Shown here: positions 45,100 through 50,407 of the stretch, one piece after another | Position numbering within the stretch: the first letter of the stretch is position 1 | How the letters are laid out: each line of letters opens with the position of its first letter | Source: Pedosphaera sp. | Lineage (GTDB): Bacteria > Verrucomicrobiota > Verrucomicrobiia > Limisphaerales > SXQI01 | DNA: 50,407 nt | Direction: 5' to 3' | NCBI GenBank assembly: GCA_025359965.1 | Contig: JANYDC010000059.1 | Coordinates: 1 to 50,407 of the forward strand | The notes under the pieces: model-generated | Told to the model about the DNA's origin: nothing | The model's database searches: none | Seen by the model: the letters and a program-made list of their open reading frames with translations, nothing else | Program-made: the position numbers and the translations under genes

Positions 45100-45960
45100 T
45101 CATTTGTGTGAGGCGTGGGTGCGCATCCAGATGATATCCGCATCCTTACTGCTTTTGATGGAAGGGTACTGCAAGGCGAATGCAGTAATCTTGGCATTTT
45201 TTGCTGAGGCCTGCCACTTATGCAGCGCGGCGCTGCCGTCGGCGAATGCAAACGAACCCGCTCCATCGTGATAGCTGGCTGGGAGATCGATCCATTGGCT
45301 GACCAAAGGATTAAAAAAGCCGCAATCGTTTATGGAGTCAGGGTGTTCATCCGTGTAAACCCAGACATCCGAAGGAGCGGGCTTCATCATGTCGGAAAAT
45401 TTTTTGACATGAGTAAAATAAGAGTCCCAAGGGCCCGATTCGGCATTTCCATCGCCCACCCCAAAATTGGCCGAGATACTACGCACTCGCTCACCACGCC
45501 CGGACTTGCGTTGAACATCGCTCAGATACACGTCAGAGGGACACTTGAAAACAGTAGCCTTATAGCCAAGGTAGGGACTCAGCCGGGCAAACTTGGGATG
45601 GGTTAGGTACAGTGTGTTGGTGTTGGCTTGGGTGTCTTTCCAGTCCAACCACCCGAGGATCCATGGAGCTTTGGCCATATTGGCGGCAAACATGCCGGCG
45701 TCCTGACTTCCGTCACCGGCTGGGTTGAGGTTCCCAATAAATCGACCGTCGTTGTCGGCGGCATAGGTACTAAATGCGAGGATGAGCTGTTTCTTGTTGC
45801 TCACACAAAACATGCCGTGGGAGGCATTTTGGGTAGCGGACAAGGCTGGAAGAAGTAGCCCAGCCAGAAGAGCGAGAATGGCCGTCACTGCGACCAAGTC
45901 AACTATGGTGAAGCCTTGGGAGGATTTGTCCCTCGAACGATTGCCTTTTGTAACATTCAT
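45100..45960 (-). CDS. Prepilin-type (pseudopilin) protein A with H-X9-DG motif
   Basis: A 286-residue protein with a type IV prepilin leader: basic residues 1-15, G16/F17 cleavage site, then TIVDLVAVTAILALLAGLLLPAL as the membrane/assembly helix. Position +5 after cleavage is Asp instead of the usual Glu. The globular part has a CPSD motif, VYTDEHPDSIND and, near the C-terminus, YHDGAGSFAFADG, the H-X9-DG element of the DUF1559-like pilin-type family of Verrucomicrobia and Planctomycetes. Prepilin peptidase processing and assembly into, or interaction with, a type II secretion/type IV pilus-like system is inferred; no such machinery is in the window. It is directly followed by propeller B. 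Confidence 0.85.
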   Translation of the reverse strand: MNVTKGNRSRDKSSQGFTIVDLVAVTAILALLAGLLLPALSATQNASHGMFCVSNKKQLILAFSTYAADNDGRFIGNLNPAGDGSQDAGMFAANMAKAPWILGWLDWKDTQANTNTLYLTHPKFARLSPYLGYKATVFKCPSDVYLSDVQRKSGRGERVRSISANFGVGDGNAESGPWDSYFTHVKKFSDMMKPAPSDVWVYTDEHPDSINDCGFFNPLVSQWIDLPASYHDGAGSFAFADGSAALHKWQASAKNAKITAFALQYPSIKSSKDADIIWMRTHASHK

Positions 45961-45961
45961 C

Positions 45962-45985
45962 TTAATAACAGTTAATAACAGTTAA
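45962..45985. repeat. Short tandem repeat upstream of pilin A
   Basis: TTAATAACAG is repeated directly (period 10) and followed by TTAAG, starting two bases upstream of the pilin A start codon. It is AT-rich in an otherwise GC-richer region and overlaps where the ribosome-binding site should be. Function unknown. Confidence 0.5.
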
Positions 45986-46125
45986 GCAGTGGATGTAAAT
46001 CTGAACCAAGGGAATAGGACTGGTTAGGCTCGGTCAAGTCCACACTTTGTCTAAATCAAGTTACCAATGGCCACTTTTGTCGCTCCATAAAAGCTCTTGG
46101 CTTACGAATATGGAAGTGCGCGGCG

Positions 46126-47193
46126 TTAATCCACTTGGACCACTCTGTAATAGACGGTGCTTTGGCCTTGGAAGTCTAGTTGGGGGGCCCTCAGGAAGGT
46201 AAAGGTGGTGTCAGTGGCGATGATGGGAAAGGTGGAGGTTGGCCACGTCGGGTTGGAAAGGTCGGACGTGTATTCGACCCTGTAGCTTTTACCCACGGTG
46301 GAGGGGAAGGTGATCTGCAAAGCACCGGTGACATTGTTGAGGCTGGCATTAATCCAGATGCGTCCGGGGAGGGCGACGTTCTGTTCGTATACTTGCTGAA
46401 AGCTGACACCGGAGGGGCTTATGTCCGAACCTTTCCTGGAGAGGTCGCCCAAATAGCGGTTTTCCCACCAATCAGGGAGGTTGTCGGCATCGGAGTCGCG
46501 TGCGAGGTCAGTCTGGTCCGGCAATGTCACGCTATAGATATCGAGGAAACCAGAAGGCTGCCCCAGAGCTTTGAGGTCGTTAGCCGGAGAGGCGAAAAAA
46601 ACGGTGGGGCTTCGCGAGGCGATCCGTGCAATCCCGCTGATTTGGTTTGCGCCGTGATCCCCATATTTTGACATGGAGATCAATTGCAGGTGATCGGTCA
46701 GCACATTGTAAAAATAGAGCTGCTGGAATACGGCAGAGGGTACGCCCGATAAATTCGTGATCGCCGAGGAGAAAACCACGCCTTTGCCGTCGGGTGAAAA
46801 ATAGGGTCGCCCATTTGAAAGTATGTTTCTATCGAATACAGGGGAAGTAGTGATTCGGGAAATCAGTCTGGTTTCTCCGCTGGCCAAGTGGGTTAAATAA
46901 ATGTTCTTTTTGCGGGGGAAATAGCGATCGAAAGCCACTCGGTACGCAGCATAATGATGATCAGAAGATACGGTGACGTCTTGGGCGTTTGCTAGCGAAG
47001 CGATGGGTTTTCCTGAACGCAGGTCAACGATAGCAATTGCGAACTCCGAAGGATGGATGAGAGTGCTTGAATTTGCGGAGAAAGTAAAGGTACTTGGATC
47101 AATGCCCATTGAACCTTGGAAGTATGTGCTGACGCTGGCCTCGGGAAGCCAACGATTGGTTTGTGCCTCTAGGTTTCTAACGTAAATGTTCAC
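46126..47193 (-). CDS. Beta-propeller protein C, C-terminal part after an in-frame TGA
   Basis: This 355-residue frame is in the same phase as 47275-49302 and continues it after one TGA codon. It carries the last propeller blades (FSPDGKGVVFSS and similar), a DSDADNLPDWWENRYLG calcium loop and the C-terminal beta domain ending STVYYRVVQVD, aligned with the ends of proteins A and B. Codons between the TGA and the ATG at 47193 also match the paralogs (TLSPDGGNLAFIS). So this is not a separate gene but the tail of protein C. It has no signal peptide of its own. It could be made only by readthrough or reinitiation. Confidence 0.8.
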   Translation of the reverse strand: MNIYVRNLEAQTNRWLPEASVSTYFQGSMGIDPSTFTFSANSSTLIHPSEFAIAIVDLRSGKPIASLANAQDVTVSSDHHYAAYRVAFDRYFPRKKNIYLTHLASGETRLISRITTSPVFDRNILSNGRPYFSPDGKGVVFSSAITNLSGVPSAVFQQLYFYNVLTDHLQLISMSKYGDHGANQISGIARIASRSPTVFFASPANDLKALGQPSGFLDIYSVTLPDQTDLARDSDADNLPDWWENRYLGDLSRKGSDISPSGVSFQQVYEQNVALPGRIWINASLNNVTGALQITFPSTVGKSYRVEYTSDLSNPTWPTSTFPIIATDTTFTFLRAPQLDFQGQSTVYYRVVQVD

Positions 47194-47274
47194 AGGTCTT
47201 ACCGCTTGAAATTCCGTGACAAGGTTGGTGGCCGTGGAAATAAATGCTAGGTTGCCGCCGTCAGGACTTAGGGT

Positions 47275-49302
47275 TCAAGCGTTGATTTTCAAGTCCTGCG
47301 TCGTTCCCTGCAAATTCAGGACAGCTGGTTTTGCCTTATCAGTCGAGAGGTCGTAGATCATGGGAACTTGGGTCCGGTTGGTGCTGAAAACCACTCTTTT
47401 TCCATACCTACTTAGAGCATATTGGAGGTCATCTTTGTAGGTGAATACAAGAGGATCAAAACCGCGCCGCCCCACGGCATTGAAAAGTAAATGATTGGTT
47501 TTCCCTTTAATGTCACGGAGAATTAATTCATTCCTAACGGTGACAGTGGAAGCTGATGTGCTTGAAATCGATGCGGTCAACAATAGGACAAATTCGCCGT
47601 CACCGGATAGCATAGCATCTTCAACAGACCGATTGGCCAGAGGCAGTCCGTCTGCGCCCACTGATAAGAGTTCGCGCTTACCTGTGATCAAATTTTGACC
47701 AATCAGGGAAAGGGACGTGGTATTGAACGGTTCAAGAATTCCTGGGATCGAAGTGAGAAAAATGGCGTAAGAGCCATCATCGCTCGTGCTTTGGATAGGC
47801 ATTCGCGTGTAGCCAAGAGCTCTGGGTTCTGGGCCAGCCTCAAGCTTGTGCGTCACCAGGGTGATGGCATCAGCTTGAGGATCATACGCGAAAATATCAC
47901 TAACCCCGTTCAGGTCGTTAGTGGTGTAGCCGGGCTGGATGCTGTCAAAAAAAATGTGTGTGCTAGATTTATCCATGATGGCGTTGCCGAAGGGGTCGCC
48001 AGGGAGTTCATCCGCGAAGGAGCGGGTGATTCGGACGGTGGACTTGCTGGCTAAATCGGCCAGGTAAAGATGAGGTCCTGTTTCCAAGCCTCCAGTCAGG
48101 TTGACACTAGAGGCGTAGAGAAGTTTGTCGCCGCCTTCCGTGATGGCGCAGGGCCAGGCGAAGGATGGTTTGCCGTTGGTGGGGGCAGGCGAGACGGGAA
48201 TGAATGTATTGGTTGTGTTGGGCCTCCACACCATCATGCCGTTGGTGGTGGCAAAAAAGAGACTTGATCCATCGGGGGTGGAGAGCATGGGGGTGTTGGC
48301 GATGATGCTCATCGGGTAGATGTCTTTGATCTCGGCGATGTTGGTGGTGCCGAACTCGCCTCGGGTCAAGGTGAAGAAGGGATGCGATTGAATGCTTCCC
48401 GAGCGGGCAAAAAAGAAAAAACGGCTGTCAGGGCTTACAGAAACTACTTGGGCAGAGTTGGTGTTTAGAGCTGTGAAGGGCGGACGAGCGTTGGTGCGGG
48501 CCATCAGATCACATGTCACCAACTGCACTCTATCCTCTTTTTTTGAGGGACTGACCAAGTAAATGGCGTTTTTGCCATCAGGGGCGAGGGCGAAATCAGT
48601 TACATGGTCGTAGGAATCGAGGGAGGTGTTGGTAAAAGCGTTCTGAAGGGTGATCTCTCCCGTTTCAAGATCAGCCAGATAGAGGTCAATCCTTCCCCTG
48701 TTGGTGATTGGTTTGCAGATGAAGTCGCACTCATAGATTAGGCCTTTGTTTGAGCTAGAGAAGAGCACGAAGCGACCATCAGAAGTCATCTCCGCTTTGA
48801 CCACTCCGCCACTGGCCGAAGGGAGGTTGGTATCGTGGTTGACCAATTGCCAAAGGCTGGTTTGTAGGTCCAGACGGAAGAGATTGTTTGCGCCGGTGGT
48901 TTTGTTGGTGGTGAGGTTGGTGGCGTCGCTGAGTGCTAATAAATAGCGACCATTGCCTGAGATGCCCAGCGCGATGCTGGAGCCGTTGGCCGGTTGCTGA
49001 TCAACTCCGGACCGGGTGATCAGGTGCGTCTCTTCGGTGAGCAAATTGCGGTGGAAAAGATGTCCTACTCCGCTGTCGATTTGGTCCGCCGTAACCCCCA
49101 GCCCTTGTGAGTGGAAAATGCCGAAGGTGTCGTCGGGACTCAGAATCATGCTCCACGATTGAGCCGCAGGAGTAGCGCTGTGTGTTTTTGAACTGGAAGT
49201 GGTGAGGGTGGTTATGGCCAACTGACCCCACGCAGGATGGTTCAGGTTAATTAGCGCGATCAGCGAGGCTGACCACATGCCGAGAATCTTGGTCAAGTTC
49301 AT
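47275..49302 (-). CDS. Beta-propeller protein C, N-terminal part ending at an in-frame TGA
   Basis: Start chosen at ATG 49302 (MNLTKILGMWSASLIALINL, a signal peptide ending AWG); an in-frame ATG at 49386 lies inside pilin B. The frame runs 675 codons to TGA at 47275-47277. With the stop read through, the whole gene 46126-49302 has 1,059 codons, the same as protein A. The TGA stands where protein B has Trp (RAWSLSPDG against NA-stop-TLSPDG), a single TGG to TGA change. Repeats such as LSPDDTFGIFHS, ISGNGRYLLALSDATNLT and MTSDGRFVLFSS match protein B closely. It starts 37 bases after pilin B. It may be a recent pseudogene, a sequencing error, or subject to readthrough. Confidence 0.8.
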   Translation of the reverse strand: MNLTKILGMWSASLIALINLNHPAWGQLAITTLTTSSSKTHSATPAAQSWSMILSPDDTFGIFHSQGLGVTADQIDSGVGHLFHRNLLTEETHLITRSGVDQQPANGSSIALGISGNGRYLLALSDATNLTTNKTTGANNLFRLDLQTSLWQLVNHDTNLPSASGGVVKAEMTSDGRFVLFSSSNKGLIYECDFICKPITNRGRIDLYLADLETGEITLQNAFTNTSLDSYDHVTDFALAPDGKNAIYLVSPSKKEDRVQLVTCDLMARTNARPPFTALNTNSAQVVSVSPDSRFFFFARSGSIQSHPFFTLTRGEFGTTNIAEIKDIYPMSIIANTPMLSTPDGSSLFFATTNGMMVWRPNTTNTFIPVSPAPTNGKPSFAWPCAITEGGDKLLYASSVNLTGGLETGPHLYLADLASKSTVRITRSFADELPGDPFGNAIMDKSSTHIFFDSIQPGYTTNDLNGVSDIFAYDPQADAITLVTHKLEAGPEPRALGYTRMPIQSTSDDGSYAIFLTSIPGILEPFNTTSLSLIGQNLITGKRELLSVGADGLPLANRSVEDAMLSGDGEFVLLLTASISSTSASTVTVRNELILRDIKGKTNHLLFNAVGRRGFDPLVFTYKDDLQYALSRYGKRVVFSTNRTQVPMIYDLSTDKAKPAVLNLQGTTQDLKINA

Positions 49303-49339
49303 GCGTTTAGTAGGAAAGTTGGAGCATGTCTTGAATTTG

Positions 49340-50197
49340 TCATTTGTGAGGTGAGTGCTCGCGCATCCAAAGGATATCCTTGTCATTCGGATTGACGGGG
49401 GGGCTTAAATTAAAAAACACTCCCAGCGGCACGTTTTTCGCGGAAGCCTGCCATTTGTGCAACTCAACATGGCCATCCGCACAAGCAAAGGTGGTACCCC
49501 CTTCGTGATAACTTGCGGGTAGGTCAATCCACTGGTCTTTGTAGGGATTAAATAGTCCTGGATCGTTAATTGAATCCGGATGCTCATCGGTATACACCCA
49601 GACTCGGGAGGGTTCGGGTTGGACCATTTCGGAAAATTTTTGGTTTACGATGTAGTAGGAAGAATCCCAAGGCCCATTTGGTGCGTCTCCACTTCCGACC
49701 CCAAAACTAGCCGAGATACTGCGCACCCTCTGAGACCATCCTTGTCGCCGTTGTTCCTCACTAATGTACTGATCGGAAGGACACTTATACACGGCAATTT
49801 TTCGGCCTAGGAACGGGCTTAGACTTGAAAATGGAGGAAGGGTCAAGAGGTAGAAGTTGGTGTTGTCTTGGGTAGTTCGCCAATCCAAAGAGCCGGAAAT
49901 CCAAGGTGCTTGAGCTTGTACAGATGAAGAGGGAGGAGTTGAGCCACTGACTGCGCTTGAGGTGAAATTGCCGGGAAACCGACCCAAGTTATCCGACGCA
50001 TAGGTGGTGAACGCTATGATGAGCTGCTTTTTGTTGTTGAGGCAGAACATGGCCTGGGAGGCTGCCTTGGTGGCGGCGAGTGCTGGAAGGAGTAAGCCAA
50101 CCAGGACGGCGAGGACGGCGGTTACCACGACCAAGTCAATGAGGGTGAAGCCCTCGCGGGCTTTGATGGATGTGCAAATGCCGTTGTTTATATTCAT
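49340..50197 (-). CDS. Prepilin-type (pseudopilin) protein B with H-X9-DG motif
   Basis: A 285-residue paralog of pilin A. The leader is basic and ends at G16/F17, followed by TLIDLVVVTAVLAVLVGLLLPALA; Asp is again at +5. It shares YKCPSDQYISEEQRR, RVRSISASFGVG, WVYTDEHPDSIND and the H-X9-DG element YHEGGTTFACADG, and ends DILWMREHSPHK, very like pilin A. Insertions and substitutions are spread over the middle, so the duplication is not recent. It begins the minus-strand array and is followed by propeller C. The start ATG 50197 is preceded by an AAAGGCGA stretch. About 115 bases upstream lies the inner edge of the 95-bp repeat. Confidence 0.85.
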   Translation of the reverse strand: MNINNGICTSIKAREGFTLIDLVVVTAVLAVLVGLLLPALAATKAASQAMFCLNNKKQLIIAFTTYASDNLGRFPGNFTSSAVSGSTPPSSSVQAQAPWISGSLDWRTTQDNTNFYLLTLPPFSSLSPFLGRKIAVYKCPSDQYISEEQRRQGWSQRVRSISASFGVGSGDAPNGPWDSSYYIVNQKFSEMVQPEPSRVWVYTDEHPDSINDPGLFNPYKDQWIDLPASYHEGGTTFACADGHVELHKWQASAKNVPLGVFFNLSPPVNPNDKDILWMREHSPHK

Positions 50198-50312
50198 TCA
50201 GATCGCCTTTTTAAAGTAGATCATACGACAAGGGGTAGCGAACACGGCCGAGAGCATTACGTCAAGTGCGTGTTTAAGATTATAAACACTTTCATCTCAC
50301 CAAAGACCCTTG

Positions 50313-50407
50313 AGGGCACTTCCAAAAATGGCATGTTTTAAAAGCAGGCTATCCTAAAGGCACATTTGGAACCCGCATAGGTTGTTGGCCCGCCCGTTTG
50401 AATGGAG
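50313..50407 (-). repeat. Right arm of the 95-bp perfect inverted repeat
   Basis: Exact reverse complement of 44-138. It is cut by the window end, so the true repeat may be longer. It lies upstream of pilin B in the same relative orientation as the left arm lies upstream of the CPBP protease gene. Confidence 0.9.

Noticed and set aside
38699..50197. Toxin or polymorphic-toxin array reading of the propeller genes
   Set aside because: No variable toxin C-termini, immunity genes or RHS/YD repeats; the three tails are alike and resemble ordinary secreted verrucomicrobial proteins.
44..50407. Whole window as a transposon or integrative element with terminal inverted repeats
   Set aside because: The interior has essential genes (pheST, rpmI, rplT, purA, tsaB/E) and no transposase or integrase; the repeat is better seen as dispersed or as a contig-end effect.
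1..50407. CRISPR arrays and cas genes
   Set aside because: No regularly spaced short repeats or Cas-like proteins were seen on either strand.

Overview
The window reads as a chromosomal segment of a Verrucomicrobiota bacterium, probably a Pedosphaera/Limisphaerales-type member. The supporting evidence is two PEP-CTERM-type exported proteins, prepilin-type proteins ending in an H-X9-DG motif, very large secreted beta-propeller proteins with a DSDGDGLPDWWE-like calcium-loop tail, sensor kinases with an [12 protein letters not shown] H-box, and a Gram-negative outer-membrane biogenesis cluster. This placement is inferred from gene content; no rRNA or complete tRNA gene was seen.

Layout. 0.25-3.0 kb (+): CPBP membrane protease, thiL, tsaE, tsaB, the last three overlapping. 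3.1-4.9 kb (-): MsbA-like ABC exporter. 5.2-6.9 kb (+): secreted GH16 glucanase-like enzyme. 7.1-10.6 kb (-): uppS, purA, a PEP-CTERM protein and a RidA protein. 10.6-14.6 kb (+): exopolysaccharide export operon (outer-membrane barrel, Wza-like OPX protein, Wzc-like tyrosine kinase) closed by a terminator. 14.8-15.4 kb (+): YqgE. 15.4-18.1 kb (-): BamD-like, LptE-like and BamB-like envelope genes. 18.3-24.3 kb: NagB-like isomerase, cNMP-binding protein, EamA transporter, second PEP-CTERM-like protein, NIT-domain chemoreceptor. 24.6-29.6 kb (-): a two-gene phosphorelay. 29.7-33.2 kb (+): two SPFH proteins and lpdA. 33.4-37.5 kb (-): rpmI-rplT-pheS-pheT. 37.6-38.6 kb (-): uracil-DNA-glycosylase-like protein and an orphan AbrB/MazE antitoxin. 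38.7-50.2 kb (-): a paralogous array of pilin plus giant beta-propeller genes.

The most unusual content is as follows. (1) The pilin/propeller array at 38.7-50.2 kb has the order pilin-propeller-pilin-propeller-propeller. One propeller is cut by an in-frame TGA exactly where a paralog has Trp. (2) Two accessory modules are bracketed by partial copies of neighbouring gene ends. The PEP-CTERM gene at 21.1 kb lies between eamA and a second, frameshifted copy of the eamA 3' end. The phosphorelay genes lie between hflK and a second copy of the hflK 5' end. (3) The large sensor kinase is split at an A7 run in a way that a -1 slip would repair. (4) A 95-bp perfect inverted repeat occurs at both window ends, in the same orientation relative to the first gene on each side.

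As a whole the segment mixes housekeeping operons (t6A synthesis, translation, purine and isoprenoid synthesis) with envelope, exopolysaccharide and secreted-protein functions. That suits a surface-attached or polysaccharide-degrading lifestyle, which is an inference only.
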